Source: Dolomedes plantarius
Taxonomy: Eukaryota > Arthropoda > Arachnida > Araneae > Dolomedidae
Assembly (NCBI GenBank): GCA_907164885.2
Contig: OU015496.1
Coordinates: forward strand, 140,526,685 to 140,590,684
Direction: 5' to 3'
DNA length: 64,000 bases
In this document: positions 34,227-46,238 of the stretch, one piece after another
Layout of the letters: each line of letters opens with the position of its first letter
How positions within the stretch are numbered: the stretch's first letter is position 1
Notes under the pieces: generated by a model
Told to the model about the DNA's origin: nothing
The model's database searches: none
What the model saw: only the letters and a program-made list of their open reading frames with translations
Program-made: the position numbers and the translations under genes

Positions 34227-35816
34227 TTTAAAAAGTCCTTGGGTAGCGTTTTTCATTCTCTATGAAAAAAAATTCTGTACAAAAACGGGAATGCACAGTG
34301 TGGGCATGACAGACAAAAAAGTACAAACCAAAAAAGGTACAGTTTATGAGGGGTTGTTATTTTAAGACCGGCTGACACCTGTGTCCGTTGGGCGTTGGTA
34401 ATCTTGGGAAAGAAGGGGGGGGGATGTCATTCTTTTCATCACTTCTATTTTTAAAGTTGGGGGGGGGGGATAACTCGGTACAACACTTCACACACTGATC
34501 ACCTTCACTTCTTGATGTAGCGCCCATTGTATACAAAGAAAATAGCGAAAATTTTTGGCGCTCAAACACGCTCAAACGACGCTCAAACGAATGCCGTTCT
34601 CAAAATTTGAATATCTCAATGTCGGGGGGGCTAGGTGTTTTTCCCGCCAAAAAAAGAAATGCCCATAACTTTTTTACAAATGGCGCTCAAACGAAAATTT
34701 TTGGCGCTCAAACGCGCTCAAACGACGCTCAAACGAATGCCGTTCTCAAAATTTGAATATCTCAATGTCGGGGGGGCTAGGTGTTTATCCCGCCAAAAAA
34801 AGAAATGCCCATAACTTTTTTACAAATGGCGCTCAAACGAAAATTTTTGGCGCTCAAACGCGCTCAAACGACGCTCAAACGAATGCCGTTCTCAAAATTT
34901 GAATATCTCAATGTCGGGGGGGGGCTAGGTGTTTTTCCCGCCAAAAAAAAGAAATGCCCATAACTTTTTTACAAATGGCGCTCAAACGAAAATTTTTGGC
35001 GCTCAAACGCGCTCAAACGACGCTCAAACGAATGCCGTTCTCAAAATTTGAATATCTCAATGTCGGGGGGGCTAGGTGTTTTTCCCGCCAAAAAAAGAAA
35101 TGCCTATAACTTTTTTACAAATGGCGCTCAAACGAAAATTTTGGCGCTCAAACGCGCTCAAACGACGCTCAAACGAATGCCGTTCTCAAAATTTGAATAT
35201 CTCAATGTCGGGGGGGGCTAGGTGTTTTTCCCGCCAAAAAAAGAAATGCCCATAACTTTTTTACAAATGGCGCTCAAACGAAAATTTTTGGCGCTCAAAC
35301 GCGCTCAAACGACGCTCAAACGAATGCCGTTCTCAAAATTTGAATATCTCAATGTCGGGGGGGCTAGGTGTTTTTCCCGCCAAAAAAAGAAATGCCTATA
35401 ACTTTTTTACAAATGGCGCTCAAACGAAAATTTTTGGCGCTCAAACGCGCTCAAACGACGCTCAAACGAATGCCGTTCTCAAAATTTGAATATCTCAATG
35501 TCGGGGGGGCTAGGTGTTTTTCCCGCCAAAAAAAGAAATGCCTATAACTTTTTTACAAATGGCGCTCAAACGAAAATTTTTGGCGCTCAAACGCGCTCAA
35601 ACGACGCTCAAACGAATGCCGTTCTCAAAATTTGAATATCTCAATGTCGGGGGGGCTAGGTGTTTTTCCCGCCAAAAAAAGAAATGCCTATAACTTTTTT
35701 ACAAATGGCGCTCAAACGAAAATTTTTGGCGCTCAAACGCGCTCAAACGACGCTCAAACGTATGCCGTTTTCAAAATTTGGATATCTCAATGTCGGGGGG
35801 CCAACTTCACAGACGT
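34226..35816 (-). repeat. right foldback arm, about 8.5 units of 146 bp
   Basis: This is the inverted counterpart of 26945-28245, about 290 bp longer, that is two extra 146-bp units. Open frames crossing it arise from the repeat and are not genes. The outermost unit carries the same diverged bases as the left outermost unit. Confidence 0.92.
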
Positions 35817-35825
35817 CGCAGCCCC

Positions 35826-36538
35826 ACACCCAATACCTCTGCCGCAGCGGATGCTGCAGAAGCTGATGAGACTTTTGAGGAGGACCGTGTTCCTGCTATT
35901 TCCCGCGCCTGCCCGTGCTTCTTCTGTGGCAATGATCGTCACCTCCGAAGTGCCTGTCCTGCCAAGAATGTGGTCTGCCACAAGTGTGCAAGAAAGGGCA
36001 TTAACAGCGTGTATGCAAAGCCAAACATGTTCGAAGTACAGGCAACGTAGCTTCTACTCATCTGATAGTCTCCGTGACTCCAGCCCCAACTTGCCTCCAG
36101 AAATCGCTCGTCGTCGCTACTGTTAATGGTGCGGAACTTCATGCACTGGTTGACACTCGAAGTTCGCTCAGTTTTCTAAATTCTCGACATGTGAACAAGT
36201 GCCAGTTGAAGATGAAGCCGTACTCTGGGAAGATCTCTATGGCCAACTCTGCTGTAACTTCCAATGTTGCTGGATGCGGAAATGTTACTATTGAATTACA
36301 AGGCCACCGTTATGTAGAAATAGAAGTGCTTGTAATGAAAAATTTATGTGCAGATTTATTGATAGGTCATGATATTTTGAAACTCCACTCTTCCCTTGTA
36401 ATCAATTTTGATGTCTGTAAACCTCCACTACAAATCTGTGCACTTACTGTGGCTGAGGTCCCACCCGTATCCTTGTTCTCAAACCTAAAGCCTGACTGCA
36501 GACCCATACAAACCAAATCAAGGCGCCTCCCTCAATAA
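35826..36538 (+). pseudogene. gag tail and protease of the nested Ty3/gypsy element
   Basis: After the duplicated CGCAGCCCC the gag resumes with two CCHC knuckles (CFFCGNDRHLRSAC and CHKCARKG) in the frame 35778-36050. The protease frame 36074-36538 contains ALVDTRSSLSF (DTG changed to DTR) and DLLIGHDIL. A TAA closes the frame at 36538, before RT. Confidence 0.8.
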
Positions 36539-37736
36539 GACCAAAGGTTTATCGCTCTGGAGGTTGAGAAACTCATCGAAGACGGCATCATAGAACAAAG
36601 TAATTCTCCTTGGAGGGCACAAGCGTTTGTCATAAAAGGGGAAAACAAAAAACCAAGAATGGTCATTGATTACTCGCAGAAGATAAACAGATTTACAATG
36701 CTGGATGCTTATCCACTCCCAAAGATTGAAGAGCTTATTTCCCGAGTAGCGACCTATCAAGTGTTCAGCAATATAGACTTAAAAAATGTATATCACCAAG
36801 TCCCTATTCTAGACTCTGAAAAGCACTTCACAGCTTTCGAGGCTGACGGATAACTATTCCAGTTCCTGCGTGTGCCGTTTGGTGTAACCAATGGTATTGC
36901 CTGTTTTCAACGGACAATTGATAAAATCATTCAAATGGAAAATCTAGTGGACACGTTTCCTTACTTAGATGATGTTACTGTCTGTGGTAGAACGCAGGAA
37001 GAGCATGATGAGAATTTGGCAAAATTTGTGTCTGCCGCGACTAAATTTAACCTCACACTTGACGAAGAAAAGTGCAACTATTATACCAAATCTATCGCCC
37101 TTCTAGGGTATATAATAGAAAACAAAACTATTAAGCCTGATCCTGAACGACTAAAGCCACTCTTAAGTTTGCCTACCCCTAAAGATACCGCTTCACTCAA
37201 CTTCACGAGCATTGGGAATGTTCGCCCATCATGGGAGGTGGATTCCGTTGTTTTTAAAGAAGATTCGCCCCTTATTGGCAGATGGTTCTTTTCCCCTATC
37301 ACAAGAGGCCACTACAGCCTTCCAGTCTCTGAAAGAGGATATAACCAGTGCTTCTCTGGCAGCAATTGAGGATGGTATCCCTTTCCGTGTTGAAAATGAC
37401 GCTTCTGACTATGCTATTGGAGCCACCTTGAACCAAGCTAGTCGTCCCATCGCCTTCTTCTCACGCACATTGAATTTATCGGAACAGAGACATTCCTCCA
37501 GTGAAAAGGAAGCATATGCCATCGTGGTGTCGCTGCGATATTGGCAGCACTACCTATTAGACCGACACTTTGAAGTCTTCACCGATCAGCGTTCAGTAGC
37601 GTTTATGTTTGATCAACAGCATCTTAGCAAAATAAAGAACGAGAAGATTCTGCGCTGGCACCTCGAACTTGCATGCTTTAAGTTCGACATTGTGTATCGG
37701 CCAGGAAGCAAGAACGCGACTGCAGATGCCCTCTGA
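36539..37736 (+). pseudogene. RT and RNase H of the nested Ty3/gypsy element
   Basis: RT blocks are VIDYSQKINRFT, YPLPKIEELI, FSNIDLKNVYHQV, RVPFGVTN and the catalytic YLDD (36964-36975). An in-frame TAA sits at 36851 and a frameshift near 37200. RNase H follows with VENDASDYAIGATL, SSSEKEAYAIV and FTDQRSVAFMF, closing at 37736 with TGA where a Ser codon is expected in the DAL-R motif. Confidence 0.88.
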
Positions 37737-38897
37737 AGGATATCCGCTTCTGCTGCTCCTCAGTGTGAACTGAAAGATTTGCACTTTGCCCTCTGCCACC
37801 CAGGGATAACCAGAATGTATCACTGGGTCCGTACCAAGAACCTGCTATACTCGATGGAGGAGGTAAAAGAAATATTCAAAACATGCCCAATTTGTAATGA
37901 ATTGAAACCGAAATTCCTCAAAAACGCTGGTATTCTCAGTAAAGCTACCTCACTGTTCGAAAGGCTCAACCTCGATTTTAAGGGCACACTACCATCTACC
38001 TCTAAGTATAGCTTCCTCTTTAACATTGTTGATGAATTTTCCAGATTCCCATTTGCCTTCCCCTGCTCGGATATCTCTGCAGCTACAGTTATCTCTTGTC
38101 TGCATACCCTGTTCTCTCTTTTTGGGATGCCAGCATTTATTCATTCAGACAGGGGCTCTTCTTTCATGTCCTATGAGTTTAAGTCATACTTAACCCCCCA
38201 AGGCATCGCCACTAGCTGCACTACTGCCTACAATCCAGCTGGAAACGGCCAGGTGGAAAGATATAATGGTATCATTTGGAAATCAATTGAACTTGCCCTA
38301 AGATCAAAAGGCCTCGCAATCCAACAATGGGAAACAGTCTTACAGTCTGCCCTTCACTCAATTCGGTCATTGTTATGTACCGCTACCAACGCTACTCCTC
38401 ATGAAAGGATGTTCACCCTCATTAGAAGGTCACATTCGGTATGCTCCTTACCTACTTGGCTGACAACTCCTGGATCCATCTTGATGAAAAATCAAAACCG
38501 AACTAACAAGTACCAACCCCTTGTCCAAGAGGTTCAGCTCTTGGAAGTAAACCCTGAATATATTCACGTCAGGCTCTCAGATGGTCGAGAGACAAGCGTG
38601 AATATCCGTCGCCTAGCCCCTAGAGGAAATTCTCCCCCTCAGGACTCTAATACCAATTGTGATCCATTGGAGAGTCCATCGGCCGAGTACCCACCCTCTC
38701 TAGCGCCTCCGCTGAGTGCTAATCCAGACAAGCAAGAACCTGTTACCGACCCCCTGCCTGAGGTCCATAACAAGAACACCGAAAGGGAGAACTTGCATCA
38801 TCCATCCAGACCAAGGCCTGAGATGTCTCCCTTGCCACCTACAGGTTCCAGAACCCGTCGTCGGCCTGCGTACCTTGTGGACTATGTGACAGATTAA
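37737..38897 (+). pseudogene. integrase of the nested Ty3/gypsy element
   Basis: A 372-codon frame covers most of the domain: H-H (HFALCHPGITRMYHW) and C-C (CPICNELKP) zinc residues, core Asp in LNLDFKG, Asp in IHSDRGSSF and Glu in QVERYN, then the C-terminal extension rich in Pro. All three catalytic acids are intact. It ends at 38897, 21 bp before the 3' LTR, with polypurine AATAGGAGGGG between. Confidence 0.9.
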
Positions 38898-38918
38898 AAT
38901 AAAAATAGGAGGGGTGAA

Positions 38919-39111
38919 TGTGCTGATATTTATGTTCAAGAACTTATGTATTTCTCATTCATGGCAACAGCATTTTGTTGTATCGCGTTTGGCAACATAC
39001 TGCCACTGTTTACTTTAGACAATGCTGTATTTTCCGTGTGTGTTCTATTCTGTTGATTAAAGCTTCTAAATGTCCTAATGCCTCGTCTAACGCTTATAAC
39101 AATTTATGACA
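38919..39111 (+). repeat. 3' LTR of the nested Ty3/gypsy element
   Basis: 193 bp, same as 26159-26351 with few differences, followed by the duplicated CGTTG at 39112-39116. Confidence 0.92.
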
Positions 39112-39116
39112 CGTTG

Positions 39117-39912
39117 CAAATGGAAACACTTTGAAATCTCAGGGAATAGGAGATTTATTTTTTCGAACTTTGACTTCTAATGGAAATATTAATGATGTAC
39201 GATTGCGCGATGTTTTATATGTACCAGAAATAGATACAAATTTGGTTTATGTTAGAAAAGCTGCGGAAAACGGATGCAGTGTAATTTTTGAGAAAAATAA
39301 ATGCAAAATACAGAAAGAGGGAAGAACCTACTTAGAAGGGAAAATAGATGATTCTCTATACGATGTCATTTTAGAAGAACCAGAAACCGAAACCGAAACC
39401 TCTGCTCTAATAGCACATCACTGCAAAAATAAAAACTGTATAGATCTTTGGCACAAACGCCTAGGACATAAAAATTACAGTTCAATAACACAGTTAATTT
39501 CCGAAAAGTTGGCAAACGGTGTAAAAATAGATAATTGAAAGCATGAAACCGTGTGTGAAAATTGCATAAAAGCAAAACTAACTGATCAACCAAAACCAAA
39601 ATCAACTACGTACAGAGCGCATAGGCCTCTAGAACTCGTACATTCTGTTGCGGTTTCAAAATTCGATTCGCGGGAAATCCTATTTTCTTACTTTCATTGA
39701 CGATTATAGCAGGTTCACTATAATTTACTTGATCTCTAGGAAAAACGAAGTATTCTCAAAATTTAAGAAATACATTGCAATGACGAAAAACAAATTTGGA
39801 AGAAAAATACAATCCCTTAGAACTGACAAAGGGGGCGAATATATTAGCAATGAGATGGAAAATTACTTAACCGAACAGGGAATACACCATCGATTGACTG
39901 TGCCTTACTGTC
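39117..39912 (+). pseudogene. copia piece 2: protease end, pre-integrase, integrase start
   Basis: The frame to 39538 carries the protease C-terminal half (INDVRLRDVLYVPEI) and the pre-integrase block (DLWHKRLGHKNY). After an in-frame TGA comes CENCIKAK. The first integrase Asp block, normally HSDV, reads HSVA with a frame change at 39640, so that catalytic acid is lost. FIDDYSRF and the second Asp in LRTDKGGEY follow. The frame is interrupted at CTGTC (39908-39912) by the BEL element. Confidence 0.82.
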
Positions 39913-40352
39913 TGTCGCAGACTCCATGGTTTACCATGGTTTTCACTCGTTGTTTGATTTACCTTTGTTGACTCCTGCAACATTTCGAGAGATAACTTTT
40001 TGATTTTTGGCAACACGCAAATTAAATTTTGAGTTTTAGTCTTTTCTTTTATTATTGTTATGTTAAGATACGGCGCCTGTTCGTGATATATTTTTCGGTC
40101 CCGTTTTTTACGGCGGAAAGTATGTAATTTTGGTCTAAATTAATATATATACAAAGTTGTATGTGTGTCATTAGTAATCTGAATTAAACTAATATTTCTC
40201 GATATTATATGAGTACCTAAAGAATAACATCACAGGATCTGTTTCATTTTAAAGGAGCTCCCCCGGGACAATGGAGGTAGGAATTTTGCTTACCCTATAA
40301 GTTCGGTGTCACTTCCAAATATTTAATTTGAAAGTTGGGCGGAGTGACAACA
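39913..40352 (+). repeat. 5' LTR of BEL element 1
   Basis: 440 bp, near-identical to 46239-46678. The start carries a CCATGG...CCATGG inverted repeat. TTTTTTGGCATCCCTGCCGG just after it is the likely primer binding site. Confidence 0.92.
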
Positions 40353-40482
40353 TTTTTTGGCATCCCTGCCGGGACGAGAGCTCTTTGAGATAGATATATA
40401 AGAAAGAAGAGATTTGTATAAATTTGGTTTAGAACTGAAGTTTGATATTAAAAAAAATAGTGTGACACACATAACCATTAAT

Positions 40483-42340
40483 ATGGCTGACGACGTTTTG
40501 ACTAAGTTAAAAAAGAAACGTACTAGTATTAGATCATCAGTCGCTAAGAATATTAAAAGCATTGAAACTGAAGTTAATAATTCTGAAGTTTCTATAGACG
40601 TTATGTGGTTCTTCCTTTCTTTTTATATATCTAACGGTCCAGGCACATTATAAAGTACGAGGGCTACTTCTGAAAAACTCCTTTATTCTCTACGTAGAGG
40701 CAGACTAACATAGCCCGACTTGGGGCTTCCAAAATAATACACAACAGTACCGCAACCCGCGGTGCTAAGAAACTAAAGGTCGCAATGAATCCCTCAGGCA
40801 GAGTATGAATTCACTAAAAATACCCGTAAACCTCGGCTCTGAGTTAATTCTCGAAGTCGTGCAGCCACCTCGGCTAAATACCAATACACGCTCTATCTGT
40901 TAAACACCGCTATCACCTTCCATCAAGCTCGCCTCGGCTCTCTCCGTATCGCTACTCCAGTCTTGGGCTTTTGCCAACTCAGCGTGTGCCCTTTAAATAG
41001 ATCAAACACCTGCGCCGAACTCACTTTGGCTGGCATGTACAGCGCTGCTACCCGAAATTTGCATCTGAGCAACACGCGAACCCTACACTGTCTTGGAAGA
41101 ACTTTTAGAACGTATAAGAATTTATTCTGATGAACTAAAAGCTATAAATATAGAAATAGAATCTGCTGTAGATCTCAAGGATTTAGATAATGAATTAAAA
41201 AGCGCTACAGATTACCAAGATAAGATAATAACATGGACATTTCGCGCAGAAAAGAAAATACGTGAGTTGTCAAAAAGTAATTCAATGGAAATTTCTACAT
41301 CAAGTTCGTCTGAACTAAGAAACAACACTTTTGTAACGGAAAGGGCTAGTGTTAAATTACCGAAGCTTAGTATTAATCATTTTTATGGAGAGAAGAATCA
41401 GTGGCTCACGTTTCGGAATACTTATGAGACCGCGATACATAAAAATGAATCATTAGATAAAATTACTAAGTTTAGTTATTTAAGAACCTATTTAAAAGGA
41501 TCCGCACTTGAATCAATCGAAGGTCTGGCAATAACACCAGCAAATTATGATACTGCCATAGATATTCTGTAATCTCGATTTGGAAAAAAGAATATCTTAA
41601 TAAATACTCATTTAAACAGTTTATTACAAATTCCACCATTGAAAAATGCAAGAGATCCTATATCATTTAGGAAATTTTTCGATCAAGTCCAAACTGAAAT
41701 TAGAAGTCTCGAATCGCTTGGAATTAATTCTGATACGTATGGGAACCTTTTAACGCCTATGTTAATAAAATTATTACCTCCACATTTAATTTTTGAGTTT
41801 AATAAAGAAATTGGAGAATCCGATTATGATTTAAAGCAGATGATTGAGTTTTTATCTCAGCAACTGAACGCAACGGAAAGGTCCCATGTAAATTACCACA
41901 TCGAAAGCAAAGTAAACAGGAGTTGGCGACGAGACTATGAGTCGCACAAACCGAAATTTTTGGCGGAAGAGAATAAAAAAATAAATAGAACAGTATTTAC
42001 CGCGACAGATCTACTAACCGTTGAAAAGAAAGAAAGTTGCTATCCGTGCATATTTTGTAATGAATCTTCACATGAATCGTCGAAATGTAAATTTGTTTTT
42101 TCACTGCCTTTGCAAAAAAGAAAAGATAATTTAATGAAAAAGGGTTATTGTTTTCGTTGCATAAGGCACGCTAATCGTTTATCGAAAACGTGTAAAGCCC
42201 AAATAACTTGTAAATTTTGTTCAAAAAACCATTCTGACATTTTATGTTATGCAAATGAAAATAAAATGGCTAAAAGTGAACCTTTAAATAGTAATATGCT
42301 TAATGGTGATATTGATGATAGCGTACTTGCTAATAAATAA
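40483..42340 (+). pseudogene. gag: gag of BEL element 1
   Basis: The ATG at 40483 (MADDVLTKLKKKRT) starts gag. It is interrupted at about 40604 by a 480-bp insertion and resumes at 41093. The DUF1759 region has FYGEKNQWLTFRNTYE and LRTYLKGSALESIEG; an in-frame TAA lies at 41570. Three Cys-rich blocks (CIFCNESSHESSKC, CFRCIRHANRLSKTC, CKFCSKNHSDILC) form the zinc-binding tail. TAA at 42338 separates it from protease in the same frame. Confidence 0.85.
40604..41085. mobile_element. probable solo LTR inside BEL gag
   Basis: A block from TGTGGTTCTTCC to ACCCTACA splits gag between two codon blocks that otherwise join. It is TG...CA-bounded and non-coding, but no clear target duplication was found, so class and strand are uncertain. 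Confidence 0.5.
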
Positions 42341-42814
42341 TTTTCGAAGCAAGTGTTTTTGCAGACTTTAGTTGTGTGCGCAAGTGTAAATGGTTTAGAT
42401 TATTACGTTAGAATATTACTCGACAGTGGATCTGTAAAATCTTATGTCAGTAAATTCCTGGCAGTAGCTTTAAAATTAGGATGTTTAGGAGAAGAAACTG
42501 TTGTTCATGGTCTATTTGGCGGAATTGAGAAAAAGGAAAATCACAAAAATTATTGCGTGAATATAAGTAATATTGATAAAAGTTTCACGTGCGAGTTAGA
42601 TGTTATGGATCAAGAAAAAATTTGTGTTGCAATACCCAAAATCAGTAATTCTGGGATTATCAATAAAATTAAACAATCTGGCATTTTAGTAAGTGATATT
42701 TCTATTAACGAAAATACTTGCATGTATGAAAGAGATCCAAACGAAATACATATATTAGTTGGCGCTGACTTTGCAGGAAGATTGTTCACCGGTAAAATCA
42801 AACAAATATCTTAG
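42341..42814 (+). pseudogene. protease region of BEL element 1
   Basis: The frame holds ILLDSGSVKSYVS, the DSG active site, and the DUF1758-like tail HILVGADFAGRLF. TAA at 42812 interrupts the link to RT. Confidence 0.82.
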
Positions 42815-44660
42815 GGACTGGTTGCCATGCATACCCGTTTAGGCTGGACGCTGATGGGAGATTCTGGAGTAAAAACTAGATGCTGTGAGACTCTGCTCTC
42901 TCTACATATTAGTGATTTGAATATCCCAGAATTATGGCAGTTAGATACAATAGGTATTCGAGATTCTGGGGAAAATCAGTCTAAACAGGAATTAGAAGAG
43001 GCAGCGAAATTACATTTTCTCCAAAATGTTAAAAGAGATCACGAAGGCCGTTACGTGGTAAATTTACCGTGGATAAAAATCACCCTCCTCTTACTAGCTG
43101 CAGAAAGGTAGCAGAAAAAAGACTTGTGAATTGCGTCAAATCATTAGAAAGGATCCAAAAATTACGCGACTACGAAGTGTTTAATGAGTGGGTGAAAGAA
43201 GATATAATTGAAAAAGTTGAATCCTGTTTAGAAATAGCCGAAGAACATTATTTACAACACAGACCGGTATTTAAGGAAAACTCAACCACTAAGGTTCGCC
43301 CAGTTTTTGATGGATCTGCGAAGGAAAAAAATTCTCCATCGATCAACGAATGTTTGGAAAAAGGCCCGAATCTCATTGAGCTTATACCCTCTATAATAAA
43401 TAGGTTTCGATACGGTAGATTTGGGAGTAATTGCGGATATAAAGAAAGCTTTCCTGCAGATTGGGCTACAAGAACGTGACAGACCATTTTTAAGATTTCT
43501 TTGGAACGAAGAGGGAAAAAACGAAAACCTGACTGTTTATCAACACAAAAGAGTAGTATTCGGGATATCATCTAGCCCATTTCTTTTAGGGGCCATTTTA
43601 GAATTCCACTTAAAGAATGTTCCAAACCATTATTGGGAAAGTGCACATATTCTCTTAAAGTCATTTTATGTAGATAATTTGTTATGCAGTGTTAACAGCA
43701 AAGAAGAATTGAATAAATTGATTCCTGAATCGCAAACTATTCTGAGTGAGGGCAAATTCGAACTCCGAGGGTTGGAGCACACTCCGACTTCCTCCGAGCA
43801 AGTTACGGTCAACCAAAAGATTGAATTGGATACTGAATGAAGATTCTCTAGCCATCGATCTGAAACCATTTTCCGATGAAGAAACAGTGGTAACTAAGAG
43901 GAAAATTCTTTCAGCTGTCCATCGAACTTTCGACCTGATAGGCTTTACCTGTCCCGTAACGTTGCAGCCTAAAATACTTTTGCAAGAATGTCGTAAGAAC
44001 AAAGTTACGTGGGATGCAGAACTCCCTATGTCAAAGAAGAAAAAGTTCGAGCGATGGAAAAACGAGTTGATAAATTTTCCGAAACTCAGAATACCAAGAT
44101 ATCTTTTAACAGACTTTCAACAAGAAACTGACCTGTCCTTGCACATCTTCTGCGATGCTAGTAAATTAGCATACGCAACCTGTGTTTTCTTGAGATGTCA
44201 AACAGATAAAGGCACAACATGCCAGCTAATTCAAGCTAGAAGCCGAGTAGCTCCACTAAAACAGATATCTATCCCTAGATTGGAGCTTTTAGCGTGTTCA
44301 ATTGGAGCTAGATTAGTTGACACTGTTAAAACCGATATGAATCTTGAGGATGTACCTACGACATACTGGACAGATTCTATGAACGCGTTGTGTTGGATAA
44401 CAAAAAATGACAACTGGGCCACATTTGTTTACAATCGAGTTCGAGAAATCAGAAAGTTAACTAAATCGGAAGATGGGCGACATATTGCCGGACCCCTGAA
44501 TCCAGCAGACCTTCCATCCAGGGGATGTAGTACAGAAGAACTGTTGAAATCTCGTTGGTGGGAGGGACCTAGTTGGTTGGCATTACCCCCTAAAGAATGG
44601 CCAGTATCTGAAGTTGTTCCGAACACTGAAGTTGTTAATTCTGAAAAGAGGAAGACTGTT
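42815..44660 (+). pseudogene. RT and RNase H of BEL element 1
   Basis: The frame moves several times (about 43100, 43415, 43815). RT blocks are KVRPVFDGSAKE, DIKKAFLQIGL and VFGISSSPFLLGA. The catalytic box reads FYVDN instead of YVDD, so the second Asp is Asn. RNase H has LHIFCDASKLAYA and TYWTDSMNALCW. The altered box alone would disable polymerase activity. Confidence 0.87.
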
Positions 44661-46173
44661 ACTTCTGCCATAAATTCAGAAATAAATAAATTTAAATTCT
44701 TCGAGGATATATCATCCTTTGGTAAAATTACAAGAATCATGGCCTATGTTCTACGATTTTCTGGAAATTTAAAGATTGGTCAAAACGACCGAAAGAAAGG
44801 AAAACTGGAAGTTGGAAGTTACCGAACTCGAAGAAGCAGAAAAGTTAATTTTGAAAGAAATACAACTAGAAAGTTTCAATAAAGGGAAGCAGCTGAATTT
44901 GCATGTTATAAAAGACGATGAAGGATTGTTAAGAGTTGAAACTAGAGTTGCTTCAAGAAAAGATTTACAAACATTCAGATTTCCGATATTACTGCCAAGT
45001 AAACACCAATTAGTGAAAAAGTTAATTATGGAAAAGCACATAGAACTTGAGCATGCTGGTACACAAACATTAATGTCGAATCTCAGAGAGCATTACTGGA
45101 TTATCAAGAGTAGAAAAACAATTCGTCAGGTAATTAGAAGCTGTATAAAATGTAAGAGGTTTTCGGTTCGCCCATTAGAAACTGTCAGTGTTCCTCTTCC
45201 AGAAGATCGTGTGAGAGATGCAGCAATCTTTGAAGTCAGTGGAGTTGACCTATGTGGTCCACTATTCTTGAAGGAAGACAAGAAATGTTGGATAGTTCTC
45301 TTTACATGTGCGATCTATCGAGCTATTCATCTGGAGATGGTGTCTTCTTTGTCGACTGACAGTTTTATCTTAGCTATACGCCGATTCATCGCAAGAAGAG
45401 GTCGTCCAACTACAATTTATTCGGACAATAGAAAAAATTTTATTGGCACCTACAACGCACTAAAAGCCATTGATTGGAATAAAATTGAAGATTTCGCAAT
45501 CAAGAAGAAAATTCAGTGGAAATTCAGCCCTCCATCTGCTCCTTGGTGGGGAGGGTTTTGGGAGAGATTAGTAGGAATGTTGAAGAACGTTCTCAGAAAA
45601 GTACTCGGGAAAGCATGTTTAAATGAAGAGGAATTAGTCACCATATTATGCGATGCAGAAAGCCTGATTAACTCCAGACCTCTCACTTATTTATCAGAGG
45701 ATCCTGTAGATTTAGTAGCACTTTCTCCGTCAATGTTCCTTCAAGAAATTAAAGAAATTGGTGTACCTGACTTTGATATAATTGATTCTAAGAAGTTAGA
45801 AAAAAGATTTATTTATAGAATGAAGATTCGCCAAGATCTAAGAAAAAGATTTAGAAACGAATATTTAGGTTTGTTGAAAGATTATTCAAAAGTTCGTAAG
45901 GAATCATCGATTAAAGAAGGAGATGTCGTGTTAATTGGTGATAAGAATGTAAAGAGATTTAATTGGCCTTTGGCTAAGGTTGTAAAGACTTATCCAGGTA
46001 AAGACGGAAGAATTCGTGTGGTGGAAGTAAAGACTCATTTTGGCACCTTCATGAGACATATCCAAAGACTTTATCCGTTAGAAGTCAACATATCTGAAAC
46101 ATGTAACATTCGTGCAATTCCTCATTCTCGATATGGACAAACTTTAAAACTTCCTCAGAGACTCGAATTTTAA
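44661..46173 (+). pseudogene. integrase of BEL element 1
   Basis: After a frame change near 44800 the frame 44776-46173 is long and intact. It has zinc residues (HIELEHAG...CIKCKR), core Asp in VSGVDLCGP, Asp in TIYSDNRKN and Glu in GGFWERLVG, then the DUF5641 domain (EGDVVLIGD, FGTFMRHIQRLYPLE). It ends 65 bp before the 3' LTR. Confidence 0.92.
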
Positions 46174-46238
46174 GACTTTTTAGCGAGTCAATTGTTTGAG
46201 TTTTTTTATTGATATTAAAAAACTTAAAGGTGGGAGAA

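Larger units (their letters stand above)
26945..35816. mobile_element. foldback transposon with tandem-repeat arms
   Basis: Long inverted arms (26945-28245 and 34226-35816) enclose a 6-kb core. The outer end reads ACGTCTGTGAAGTTGGC on both sides. CGCAGCCCC is duplicated at 26936-26944 and 35817-35825 (9 bp, possibly 10). Arms made of tandem units plus a 9-bp duplication match Drosophila FB foldback elements, which are linked to the Mutator superfamily; that link is inference here. The core holds a hAT insertion, a Tc1 fragment and a protease-like ORF. No transposase of its own was found. Confidence 0.82.
26159..39111 (+). mobile_element. Ty3/gypsy element inserted in copia, itself interrupted
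   Basis: LTRs of 193 bp at both ends (TGTGCTGATA...) and a 5-bp duplication CGTTG (26154-26158 and 39112-39116) define the element exactly. It encodes gag, PR, RT, RNase H and IN in standard order. Most of its 13 kb is a foldback transposon inside gag (26945-35816). Confidence 0.92.

Noticed and set aside
35632..35800. Open frames through the 146-bp units on both strands
   Set aside because: They follow the repeat; 146 is not a multiple of 3, so frames shift between units and stops appear at random.
26159..39111. Giant 13-kb Maverick/Polinton-type element
   Set aside because: Length is explained by nested insertions. There are 193-bp LTRs and Ty3 genes, and no polymerase B, packaging ATPase or capsid genes.
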